In this document: piece by piece, positions 6,959-13,677 of the stretch | Position numbering within the stretch: position 1 is the stretch's first letter | Layout: each line of letters starts with the position of its first letter | Assembly: GCA_964409645.1 (NCBI GenBank) | Contig: CAYPEK010000052.1 | Location: 1 to 28,674 of the forward strand | Origin: CAYPEK01 sp964409645 | GTDB taxonomy: Bacteria > UBP15 > UBA6099 | Direction of reading: 5' to 3' | Length of the DNA: 28,674 bases | Made by a program: the position numbers and the translations under genes | The notes under the pieces: generated by a model | Told to the model about the DNA's origin: nothing | Databases searched by the model: none | What the model saw: the letters and a program-made list of their open reading frames with translations, nothing else

Positions 6959-7303
6959 ATGCAGATAATCGGGGTTAAAGGCGAGACCGCGGAAACAATC
7001 AACTTCGAACTGTCGAGGGGCGCGAAATTCGTCGCCTACCAGTACTGCATATCGTTGCTCGTTGTCACATTCAAAAGATCGTCGAACATCTACTTCGTCA
7101 AAGCAAACGAGAGCCGGGTAACGAAAGGACTGGGATTCACACTGTTGACCCTGCTGCTCGGGTGGTGGGGCATCCCGTGGGGGCCCATCTACACCGTAAG
7201 CGCGCTCGCCACCAACCTGACCGGCGGTCAGGACGTCACGGCAAACGTAGTCGCTTCATTCAACAAAGTCGCCGAAGAAACCGCAGCGGCGAAAAAGAAG
7301 TAA
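6959..7303 (+). CDS. Small membrane protein of unknown function
   Basis: The protein has 114 residues with GGGAGG 6 nt before the ATG. Residues 1-60 are a soluble-looking region containing GAKFVAYQYCISLLVVTF, in which a beta strand or a short hydrophobic segment is possible. Residues about 62-88 are clearly hydrophobic and rich in Gly, Trp and Pro (LLLGWWGIPWGP), giving one strong membrane segment or a re-entrant loop. The C-terminus is Ala/Lys-rich and ends KKK. The arrangement (FKRSSNIYFVK, then LGWWGIPWGPIYT) resembles a recurrent small bacterial family without assigned function, by memory only. It has its own promoter and converges on the cNMP/GAF gene with a 22-bp gap. No role can be given. 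Confidence 0.72.
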   Translation: MQIIGVKGETAETINFELSRGAKFVAYQYCISLLVVTFKRSSNIYFVKANESRVTKGLGFTLLTLLLGWWGIPWGPIYTVSALATNLTGGQDVTANVVASFNKVAEETAAAKKK

Positions 7304-7325
7304 ATATCTTTAAATAATACCGATT

Positions 7326-8282
7326 TCAGAACTGGAAGTATTTGCGGTCGAATTGTTCTTTGGCGGCGGTGTCCTGCTGGTGGAGGGCGGACTCGATTGC
7401 GGCGGCGGCCTGCGACGCGACGGCGTTGACGAGGTTGATGTTCGCGTTGTCGAACGGCAACTTGTCCTTCCGCTGGGCGAGGTAGATCGCGCCGAACGGT
7501 TTGCTCATGCGAATCAACGGGGCGATGAGCATGTCCGGCCGCTCGTATCCGAAACGCGGTATTTTCGCGCACTGTTCGTTGTTGTCGAAGTCCGACACGC
7601 AGAGGGTTTCGTTTAGCGCTATTGCGCGGCCGACGATACCTTCGCCGGATTTGGTTTTGAGGTTGAGGAGGTTGACGGAACTGTCGCCAACGGCCTGCCG
7701 GATTTCGAGCCGCATTGTGATTTCGTTGTGTATGAAAATTGCGCCGAGTTCGACTTTCAGGGTTCCGACGAGCGCGTTGATGATGCTGCCGAGCAGTTCG
7801 TTGAGGGGCGGCGCGGCGCTGACGATTTTTCCGATTTCGTAGAGGACGACGAGTTCGTCGTTTGTGCGGCGCAGGTTGTCCGAAACCACGCTTAGGAAGG
7901 AGACGAAGAGGCGGATTGCGGCCTGCGGGTACTCGCGGAGGAGGCGGATGAAGTCGTCGCGCGTGATTTTGAGGATGACGGAGTCGGAGTCGGCGCGTGC
8001 GGCGGCGGAGCGGGGGGAACCTTCGATGAGTGTCATTTCGCCGAGGTACTCGCCGGAGCAGCGGAGCGCGAGCGATTTTTCCTCGCCCGTCTCGGTGTCG
8101 ATTACTTTGAATATGCGGACGCTGCCGGAATAGACGATGAAGAGTCCGTCTCCGGGGTCGCCGTCGTTGAAGAGAATTTCGCCTTTTCGCAAATTGTATT
8201 CTTTGATTATGGGTTTGAAGCGTTCGAGTTCCTCTTCTTTGAAGTCGCGGAAGAGTTTAACGTTTTTGAGTTCGAGTTCCAT
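7326..8282 (-). CDS. Cyclic-nucleotide-binding plus GAF domain sensor protein
   Basis: The 318-residue protein begins at the ATG at 8282, four bases after the pilT stop. Its ribosome site (GGGAG) lies inside the last pilT codons, which suggests translational coupling. An upstream extension of the frame into pilT is not credible. Residues 1-125 form a CRP-type cNMP-binding domain: LRKGEILFNDGDPGDGLFIV, then a phosphate-binding cassette GEYLGEMTLIEGSPRSA with E82 and R91 in the positions that contact cyclic nucleotide. A linker helix leads to a GAF domain (about 145-300). There is no C-terminal helix-turn-helix, so it is not a classic CRP transcription factor. It more likely senses cAMP/cGMP or another small ligand and passes the signal by contact. 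Pairing with pilT suggests control of pilus retraction (inference). Confidence 0.85.
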   Translation of the reverse strand: MELELKNVKLFRDFKEEELERFKPIIKEYNLRKGEILFNDGDPGDGLFIVYSGSVRIFKVIDTETGEEKSLALRCSGEYLGEMTLIEGSPRSAAARADSDSVILKITRDDFIRLLREYPQAAIRLFVSFLSVVSDNLRRTNDELVVLYEIGKIVSAAPPLNELLGSIINALVGTLKVELGAIFIHNEITMRLEIRQAVGDSSVNLLNLKTKSGEGIVGRAIALNETLCVSDFDNNEQCAKIPRFGYERPDMLIAPLIRMSKPFGAIYLAQRKDKLPFDNANINLVNAVASQAAAAIESALHQQDTAAKEQFDRKYFQF

Positions 8283-8286
8283 GGAG

Positions 8287-9342
8287 TCAGTCTCCCACGG
8301 CGGCGCGCATGGCGTCCGGATTTGTGGCGCGGGCGACGGCGTCATCTTTGGTGATAATTCCTTTTTTACAATAAAAAAGGAGCGAGTCGTCCATGGAGAT
8401 CATGCCGAGGTCGGAACCGGCTTTGATCGCTTCGCTGATTCTGTGTATCTGGCCTTCGCGGATGAGGTTGGAGATAGCGGGTGTGACGACCATGATTTCG
8501 CGGGCGGCGATGCGGGTGCCGGGTTTGTCGCATCTTGGCACGAGCTGCTGAGAGATGACGCCTTTGAGCGTGACCGAGAGTTGGTACCGGACCTGTTGCT
8601 GCTGGTACGATGGGAAGACTTCGACGATGCGGCCGATGCTCTGTGCGGCGTTGACTGTGTGGAGTGTGGCGAGAACGAGCGGGCCGGTTTCGGCGATGGT
8701 GACGGCGGCCATCATTGTTTCGAGGTCGCGCATCTCGCCGACTAGGAGGACGTCGGGGTCCTCGCGGAGGACGGCGCGGAGCGCGGCCGGGAATGAGTTC
8801 GTGTTGGGGCCGACGGCGCGCTGATGGATGACACTTTTTCCGGAGTCGAAGAGGAATTCGATGGGGTCCTCTACGGTGATGACGTGCGCCGGGCGTTCTT
8901 TCGATATGAAGTCAACCATGGCGGCGAGGGTGGTTGACTTGCCGCTTGCGGTTGGGCCGGTGACGAGGATGAGGCCGCTGCGGAGGCGGGCGAGATGGAA
9001 GCCGACTGGCGGCATGAGGATGGCCTTCATGTCGGGAGGGCGCGCCGGGATGACGCGCATGGTGGCGACAACGCCGTAGTTGTCGTAAAAGGCGTTGATT
9101 CGGAACCGGCCGTCGGAGGTGCTGTACGAAAAGTCGAGCTCTTTTTCCTCGGCGAGACGGTGTTTCTGGTCGTCGGTCATGATGGAGAAGAGGAGCCGCT
9201 TACCCATGTCCCATTCGAGTTTTTCGTCGCCGAGGGGAACGAGAGTGCCGCTGATGCGGAACATAGGTGGCATGTCTTTTGCGAAGTGGATGTCCGAGGC
9301 TCCCATCTCGACTGCTTTTGCCAGAATTTCGTTTATGTCCAT
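8287..9342 (-). CDS. pilT: Type IV pilus retraction ATPase PilT
   Basis: This 351-residue protein has all the boxes of the PilT/PilU secretion ATPase family. Walker A is GPTASGKST (129-137), the Asp box ITVEDPIEF (155-163), Walker B DPDVLLVGEMRD (195-206) and the His box ATLHT (225-229). The PilT-type AIxNLIREG motif appears as AISNLIREG, with Ser where Arg is usual, in the C-terminal part. The N-terminal PAS-like domain starts with the typical ASDIHF. The hexamer sits at the inner-membrane base of the pilus and powers retraction and twitching. PilT rather than PilB is indicated by the short length and absence of an N-terminal MSHE domain. PilU is an alternative, given the altered AIRNLI box. 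No other pilus gene is in the window. The ribosome site is weak (GGAC). Confidence 0.93.
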   Translation of the reverse strand: MDINEILAKAVEMGASDIHFAKDMPPMFRISGTLVPLGDEKLEWDMGKRLLFSIMTDDQKHRLAEEKELDFSYSTSDGRFRINAFYDNYGVVATMRVIPARPPDMKAILMPPVGFHLARLRSGLILVTGPTASGKSTTLAAMVDFISKERPAHVITVEDPIEFLFDSGKSVIHQRAVGPNTNSFPAALRAVLREDPDVLLVGEMRDLETMMAAVTIAETGPLVLATLHTVNAAQSIGRIVEVFPSYQQQQVRYQLSVTLKGVISQQLVPRCDKPGTRIAAREIMVVTPAISNLIREGQIHRISEAIKAGSDLGMISMDDSLLFYCKKGIITKDDAVARATNPDAMRAAVGD

Positions 9343-9418
9343 TATTTGTCCGGTTCTCCGAGCCGCGTTTTCCGCGTTGCGCCCGCTTATTTTTTTCTTT
9401 AATTGTATTGATTATTTT

Positions 9419-9447
9419 ACTTTACATATTTAAATATACCTTGTAAA
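9419..9447 (-). promoter_or_regulatory. Possible promoter for pilT operon
   Basis: On the minus strand TTTACA (9442-9447), a 17-nt spacer and TAAAGT (9419-9424). It occupies almost the same bases as the plus-strand fliN promoter, so the two polymerases would compete for the site. The pilT leader would be about 70 nt. Confidence 0.4.
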
Positions 9448-9449
9448 AT
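9421..9449 (+). promoter_or_regulatory. Promoter for the fliN-foldase operon
   Basis: TTTACA (9421-9426), a 17-nt spacer and TAAAAT (9444-9449) each match the sigma-70 consensus in 5 of 6 bases. The start point would be near 9456, about 80 nt before the fliN ATG. It is not a sigma-28 flagellar promoter. Confidence 0.6.
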
Positions 9450-9482
9450 GTAACAACTATCTTAGCCGAGGCAGTTGTTACA
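9449..9482 (+). promoter_or_regulatory. 10-bp perfect inverted repeat at the fliN transcript start
   Basis: TGTAACAACT (9449-9458) and AGTTGTTACA (9473-9482) are exact inverted copies separated by 14 bases. They overlap the predicted start point. This could be an operator for a dimeric regulator or a 5' hairpin in the fliN mRNA. There is no T-run, so terminator function is unlikely. Confidence 0.55.
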
Positions 9483-9536
9483 AGCAAGATATTTATGGAT
9501 TTTTGTTGAAAATACGGAGTTTACAGGAGCTTGAAC

Positions 9537-10124
9537 ATGAGCGATCCTACGCTGAATCAGGATGAAATAGATGCGTTGTTGGCGGGAGTTCCCGATCCGA
9601 CGGAAGGACCGATGGATTCAGGGGCGGCGAAGAGCGCTGAGCCTTCGCTTTCCGCGGACGACCTTGCCGGACTGGAAGGCATCGGCGGCGATGTAGGCGG
9701 CGGAGACATGCCCGCGGGCGGCGACTCGTTCGATATGGGCGGGGACGACCTCGCGGCAATGATGGATGAAGCTCCGGCTGCGCCCGCCGCGCCTGCCGCA
9801 GTGGCGGCTCCGGCCCCGGCCCCGGCCGCAGCGGCGCCCGCAATGTCGGCCGGTGAATTTTCCGGCAAGAATCTCGAGGTGCTTCTCGACATTCCGCTTC
9901 AGGTGGTTGTCGAGCTCGGACACACCGAAATGCCGATCCAGAAAGTGCTCGAACTCGGGCCCGGCTCTGTAGTCGAGCTTAATCGTCTTGCCGGCGAGCC
10001 GATCAACATTATGGTCAACGGCAAACTCGTGGCGCGCGGCGAAGTCGTCGTCGTGGACGAAAATTTCGGCGTGAAAATCACAAACATAATCAGCCCAATG
10101 GAGAGGCTGTCGCAACTCAATTGA
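9537..10124 (+). CDS. fliN: Flagellar motor switch protein FliN
   Basis: The 195-residue protein starts at the ATG at 9537, 7 nt after AGGAG; a TTG two codons upstream is too close to the ribosome site. The N-terminus has LNQDEIDALLAG (EIDALL at about 10-15), the motif by which FliM/FliN-family proteins bind CheY-P or related regulators. A long acidic, then Ala/Pro-rich low-complexity linker follows (about 20-105). The C-terminal SpoA (FliN) domain occupies about 110-190 (VLLDIPLQVVVELG, GSVVELNRLAGEPINIMVNG, ARGEVVVVDENFGVKIT). FliN forms the lower C-ring ring of the flagellar switch. Type III secretion SctQ proteins share the SpoA fold, but the EIDALL motif favours the flagellar protein. 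No other flagellar gene is visible. It is followed by two foldase genes in the same direction. Confidence 0.9.
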   Translation: MSDPTLNQDEIDALLAGVPDPTEGPMDSGAAKSAEPSLSADDLAGLEGIGGDVGGGDMPAGGDSFDMGGDDLAAMMDEAPAAPAAPAAVAAPAPAPAAAAPAMSAGEFSGKNLEVLLDIPLQVVVELGHTEMPIQKVLELGPGSVVELNRLAGEPINIMVNGKLVARGEVVVVDENFGVKITNIISPMERLSQLN

Positions 10125-10177
10125 GTTTAAATAAACCCACTTGCGTTATCACCTTAACGCCAAAACGGAGGCTTGTC

Positions 10178-11089
10178 ATGAAGTTTAAAGGAACAGCGGT
10201 ATTTACGTGCGCGTTGCTTGCGGCAGCTTTGATGCTTTTCAGCACCGGCTGCTCGAAGAAGCCCGGCTCGAAAACCGGCGCCCCGGAGACCAAGACCGTG
10301 ATCGCCACGTTCGATGGCGGCGAAGTTACGGCGGAGGACATCAATATTCTTCTTGATACGTTTGATCCGCAGACGAAATATAACCTGACGAGCGGACAGT
10401 ACAAGGAGATGTTTCTGAAGCAACTCATAGATGCGGCGGTCCTTGCAAAGGCTGCTGAAAAAGAAGGCATGGAAAAAGACGCCAAAGTTCAGACTTTGAT
10501 AAGCATGCAGACGAATTATATTCTTGCAATGGAATATTCCAAAAAGAAGTTAAAACCGGAATTGGACAAGGTTACGGTTTCCGAAGCTGAGATGAAGGCG
10601 TTTTACGATAAAAATCAGGATCAGTTCGATCAGACGAAAATCAAAGCCCGCCTGATAACAGTGCAGGACGGCCAGCAGGCGCAGTCGATTTACGAGAAGA
10701 TAGGGTCTGACCCCAAAAAAGCGGCGGCGGTGGCAAAAGACAGCATCAGGGATATGGGCTGGATCAACCGCGGCCAGAATTTCCCGGAATTCGAGAGTGT
10801 GGCTTTCGCGCTTCAGAAAGGGCAGGTCAGCGCACCCTTCAAGACGCGGATCGGCTGGAACATTGTTATCGTTGACGACAGAAGCGAAACAAAGATTATG
10901 CCGTACGAGCAGGTTAAGGACAGCATCAAGTACAAGCTGACCGAGGACAAAAAGAAAAAGGTGAACGACGATCAGCTTGATAAGATACACAAAGAATACA
11001 AGCTCGAAATCAAGAAAGACAATTTCGCGAAAGTCGGCGAACAGGCTCCCGCGGTTCCGGGAATGCCCACGCCGGAGCAGCAGAAATAA
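10178..11089 (+). CDS. PrsA/SurA-type parvulin foldase, lipoprotein, active-site histidines missing
   Basis: The 303-residue protein starts at the ATG at 10178, six bases after CGGAGG; an upstream TTG extension would hide the signal peptide. The signal ends FSTGC (C25), a plausible though non-ideal lipobox, so the protein is probably lipid-anchored. Residues 38-130 are a SurA_N-like helical chaperone region starting with VIATFDGGEVTAEDIN. A parvulin-like rotamase domain spans about 154-235. Compared with its neighbour, the His of ASHIL is replaced (ARLIT, L159) and the GWH His is Asn (GWN, N228). Both are conserved active-site positions of parvulins, so catalysis is doubtful and a holdase role is more likely. 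It is 53 bp after fliN and 107 bp before a full parvulin paralogue. Confidence 0.85.
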   Translation: MKFKGTAVFTCALLAAALMLFSTGCSKKPGSKTGAPETKTVIATFDGGEVTAEDINILLDTFDPQTKYNLTSGQYKEMFLKQLIDAAVLAKAAEKEGMEKDAKVQTLISMQTNYILAMEYSKKKLKPELDKVTVSEAEMKAFYDKNQDQFDQTKIKARLITVQDGQQAQSIYEKIGSDPKKAAAVAKDSIRDMGWINRGQNFPEFESVAFALQKGQVSAPFKTRIGWNIVIVDDRSETKIMPYEQVKDSIKYKLTEDKKKKVNDDQLDKIHKEYKLEIKKDNFAKVGEQAPAVPGMPTPEQQK

Positions 11090-11196
11090 ATCGAAGCGTG
11101 TGAACAAACCGTTTACGCGGTTGTCATAATAAGACGGGCTGTATTATGTCCGGATGCGGCGTTTCCGAATGCCGCAATAAAAGACAGGAGGAAAAA

Positions 11197-12210
11197 ATGG
11201 AAAACACAAAGAAAATACTGGCGGCGGTTGCTCTATCCGCGGCGCTGACATTCGGATTTGCTTTCGGAGCACGCGCGCAGGCTGCCGCAGCACCGGCGGC
11301 CGGTTCAGATGTTGTCCTCGCCGAATTCGACGGCGGCAAGATCACCGTTGAACAGGTCAACCTCTTCCTCAACACGATCAATCCGCAGTATCTGGCACAG
11401 CTCCAGAGCCCGCAGATGAAAGACATGCTGGTGAATCAGCTAGTCGAAAGCGCCGTGCTCGCGAGCTTGGCGCGCTCGATAGGCGTTGACAAGGATCCCG
11501 AAGTCGCAGCGACGATCTTTCTGCAGACAAACAGCATCCTTGCATCCCGCTACTTCGAAAAAGAGATCAAGCCGCAGCGCGACGCCGTTCAGATTTCGGA
11601 CGCCGAATTGCAGAAATATTACGAGGATCACAAGTCGGAATTCGAGAAAAACGAAGTGAAGGCGAGCCACATACTTGTGGACACGGAAGAAGAAGCGAAA
11701 GAGCTTTACAAGCAGCTCAAAGCCGCGCCGGACACATTTGCAGCGGTGGCCAAGGAGAAATCCAAGGACAAAGGCAGTGCCGTGAACGGCGGCGACCTCG
11801 GCTGGTTCGGCAAGGGCCGCATGGTCCCGGCTTTCGAGGAAGCGGCGTTCAAAACACCCAAGGGGACGATCAGCGACCCCGTCAAGACGCAATTCGGCTG
11901 GCACCTGATCAAAGTCGAAGACGTGCATGAAAAATACATACCTCCGTTCGATGAAGTGAAGGATCAGATAAGCAACGAGCTTCTCGACGGAAAGAAAAAG
12001 GAAGTTGTCGATACGTACCTGAAGGCTCTGAAAGAGAAAATGCACCTGAAGACGTATCCCGAGAACAACACGAAGGTCGGCCCGCCGGCGGCCGAGGCAG
12101 CCCCGGGCGCTGACCAAAGCGCGGTGCCTCCCGCGCCTCCCGCTCCGGCGGAAACAAAGACATCGGCGAAACAAGCCACGAAACAGACGGACACAAAAAA
12201 GAAAAAGTAA
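11197..12210 (+). CDS. Exported peptidyl-prolyl cis-trans isomerase, parvulin type
   Basis: The 337-residue protein starts at the ATG at 11197, five bases after AGGAGG; an in-frame upstream ATG has no comparable ribosome site. A Sec signal peptide ends near ARAQA (about 29). Residues 36-130 form the SurA_N/PrsA-type helical region (VVLAEFDGGKITVEQVN), followed by a parvulin domain at about 154-244. This has VKASHIL (H158), GGDLGWFGKGRMVPAFEEAAF and FGWHLIKV (H236), so the active-site histidines are intact. The tail is Pro/Ala/Lys-rich and ends KKKK. It should isomerise prolyl bonds and assist folding of exported proteins in the periplasm. It is a paralogue of the preceding gene; a strong terminator follows at 12241. 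Confidence 0.92.
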   Translation: MENTKKILAAVALSAALTFGFAFGARAQAAAAPAAGSDVVLAEFDGGKITVEQVNLFLNTINPQYLAQLQSPQMKDMLVNQLVESAVLASLARSIGVDKDPEVAATIFLQTNSILASRYFEKEIKPQRDAVQISDAELQKYYEDHKSEFEKNEVKASHILVDTEEEAKELYKQLKAAPDTFAAVAKEKSKDKGSAVNGGDLGWFGKGRMVPAFEEAAFKTPKGTISDPVKTQFGWHLIKVEDVHEKYIPPFDEVKDQISNELLDGKKKEVVDTYLKALKEKMHLKTYPENNTKVGPPAAEAAPGADQSAVPPAPPAPAETKTSAKQATKQTDTKKKK

Positions 12211-12240
12211 TTACTGCAAGATAGCAGTCAGAGAGACAAT

Positions 12241-12272
12241 AAAAGCGGGGCGTTTCACGCCCCGCTTTTTTT
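12241..12272 (+). terminator. Strong Rho-independent terminator of the fliN-foldase operon
   Basis: AAAAGCGGGGCG pairs with CGCCCCGCTTTT around the loop TTTCA, and the stem runs directly into a T-run. It begins 31 bases after the foldase stop codon. Confidence 0.92.
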
Positions 12273-12274
12273 AT

Positions 12275-12306
12275 CCCGGATTCGTTAATAAAGAAACGAA
12301 TCCGGG
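12275..12306. repeat. 12-bp perfect hairpin, REP-like
   Basis: CCCGGATTCGTT (12275-12286) and AACGAATCCGGG (12295-12306) with an 8-nt loop. It directly follows the terminator and could stabilise RNA ends. Confidence 0.7.
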
Positions 12307-12383
12307 GCAATGCTCATAGCGGCGAACTGCGTGGATTTGGGTTTATATCGAGTTTGAGTCTGAAATGAAGTGAAGGGAATCCA

Positions 12384-12410
12384 CCCGGATTTTTACGAGA
12401 AAAATCCGGG
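12384..12410. repeat. 11-bp perfect hairpin sharing the CCCGGATT arm
   Basis: CCCGGATTTTT (12384-12394) and AAAAATCCGGG (12400-12410) around ACGAG. The arm ends are the same as in the hairpin 100 bases upstream, so the two may be copies of one element. Confidence 0.7.
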
Positions 12411-12531
12411 AAATCGAAGAAAGGGCGATCTACCGCGTTGAATCATCGACTCGAACTCGGTCACATACGAGACAGTATGCTCCCTCGTTCTCACTCGATT
12501 CGTCTTGTATTTCATCCCTTTTTTCGATTTC
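12410..12531. repeat. Long imperfect inverted repeat with nested stems
   Basis: GAAATCGAAGAAAGGG (12410-12425) and CCCTTTTTTCGATTTC (12516-12531) are inverted copies matching at 15 of 16 bases. Inside are further pairs: GAATC/GATTC (12440-12444, 12497-12501), ATACGAGAC/GTCTTGTAT (12465-12473, 12502-12510) and CATAC/GTATG (12464-12468, 12475-12479). The ~120-bp unit could be a dispersed extragenic element or a structured RNA. It has no coding potential that I can support. Confidence 0.6.
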
Positions 12532-12532
12532 T

Positions 12533-12557
12533 GCCTGCACTGGTGAAAAATGCAGGC
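12533..12557. repeat. 7-bp hairpin abutting the SGNH stop codon
   Basis: GCCTGCA (12533-12539) and TGCAGGC (12551-12557) with an 11-nt A-rich loop, touching the stop codon of the minus-strand gene. There is no T-run on the minus side, so it is at best a weak terminator. Confidence 0.5.
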
Positions 12558-13625
12558 CTAATCTTCCACGGCCGGTTTCCACAATATGATTTTGCTTAAA
12601 AGAGATGTTTTACGCGCCGCCCGTTCACAACCGAGCTTCCCGAACATCGATTCTCTCCGATAGAGTTCGTCACACAAGACGGAAGGGCTCTCAGCCGAAG
12701 GAGTAAGAATCTCGGATTTGAATCCGTCCGAGTGCAATCCTTTTATCCACTCGTTTTTCAGTGCGGCGGCAAAGATTGCATCTGCGGCGATTTTGTTGCC
12801 AAGCGGCGAAGGATGTATCGCGTCGTCGAACTTCGCTCTCAGGGCGTATTCAGGGATTCCGCGGTACACCGGCAGAAGATCGAGAACCGTTAAGCCTTCC
12901 GCCAGCGCCATGCCGGCCACTTTTTTATGGGCTCCCGCCAGCGGATAAGCGTTCAGGTCCGTGAAATACGGAAAGATCACAACGAGCACTGGAAAGTTGC
13001 GCTCACGCGACAGCTTACCTATTTCGGCGAAACCTTCTTCAACGATTTTCGGATCGGTTTCATAGTATGATTTTGTCAATGAAACAATATCGTTTTTTCC
13101 GCGCGCCGCTCCGGTTCTCTTCACTATCCCGGGAACTCCGTTGTCGAATTCCGGCATTGCGTCGTTAAGACAGAAGCCGATCACGGCGAACGACGGATTA
13201 TCGTGCTCAATCGGCCTCCTGTTAACGATGGCGCGCAAGGAGTACCATTCGTGAATTGTGTTGCCTCCCTGTTTGGCGTCCATCACGATCTTTAAACGTA
13301 TGCCGTCGCCGCCGGCCGCCCGCCGGAAATCTTCATCCAGCCGGTAAGGGTAAGAATTGCGGAAAGAATTAAGACGATAACCGTATGTTATCGAATCTCC
13401 AACAACGACCGCGAACGGCTTCCCGCGCTTAATCTCTTTTTTGTCCAGAAGTTTCCAGAAGTTCAGGCTGTCCCGATATGCTTTTCCCGTTTTGGCATAT
13501 TCTTTGCTAAAATATACTTTGTTTGCGATTCTGAGTGTGGCGTCGCAAAAAATAAGGAACACCAACAAAGCGGCAAGAGAAAACAGTATGTTTTTCCAAA
13601 GAGGTGATTTTCGTCTTGCGTTCAT
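12558..13625 (-). CDS. Membrane-anchored SGNH/GDSL-type hydrolase
   Basis: The protein has about 355 residues from the ATG at 13625; a GTG one codon earlier is equally open, and AAGGTG lies 8 nt before the ATG. A single N-terminal membrane segment (about 13-29) would act as an anchor or uncleaved signal. The SGNH blocks are visible: GDSITYGY (block I, Ser at about 78), KQGGNT (block II Gly), GFCLND (block III Asn) and DDAIHPSPLGN (block V Asp and His). Such enzymes are serine esterases, lipases or carbohydrate O-acyl esterases outside the cytoplasm; the substrate is unknown. The order of blocks is complete, so the enzyme is probably active. It lies 52 bp behind the Cys-rich secreted protein gene and may share its transcript. 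Confidence 0.83.
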   Translation of the reverse strand: MNARRKSPLWKNILFSLAALLVFLIFCDATLRIANKVYFSKEYAKTGKAYRDSLNFWKLLDKKEIKRGKPFAVVVGDSITYGYRLNSFRNSYPYRLDEDFRRAAGGDGIRLKIVMDAKQGGNTIHEWYSLRAIVNRRPIEHDNPSFAVIGFCLNDAMPEFDNGVPGIVKRTGAARGKNDIVSLTKSYYETDPKIVEEGFAEIGKLSRERNFPVLVVIFPYFTDLNAYPLAGAHKKVAGMALAEGLTVLDLLPVYRGIPEYALRAKFDDAIHPSPLGNKIAADAIFAAALKNEWIKGLHSDGFKSEILTPSAESPSVLCDELYRRESMFGKLGCERAARKTSLLSKIILWKPAVED

Positions 13626-13677
13626 CACATACGCACCTTGAAAGTCCTCGCCGATTTATTTTCCGAATGCGTTTCCT

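Larger units (their letters stand above)
12211..12557. other. Repeat-rich stretch between convergent genes
   Basis: After the terminator, no gene is seen up to the convergent SGNH gene. The stretch is filled with inverted repeats (12275-12306, 12384-12410, 12410-12531, 12533-12557), plus a weaker pair GTGGATT/AATCCAC (12331-12337 with 12378-12384). Two hairpins share the arm CCCGGATT. The content resembles a cluster of REP-type extragenic palindromes. Confidence 0.6.
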
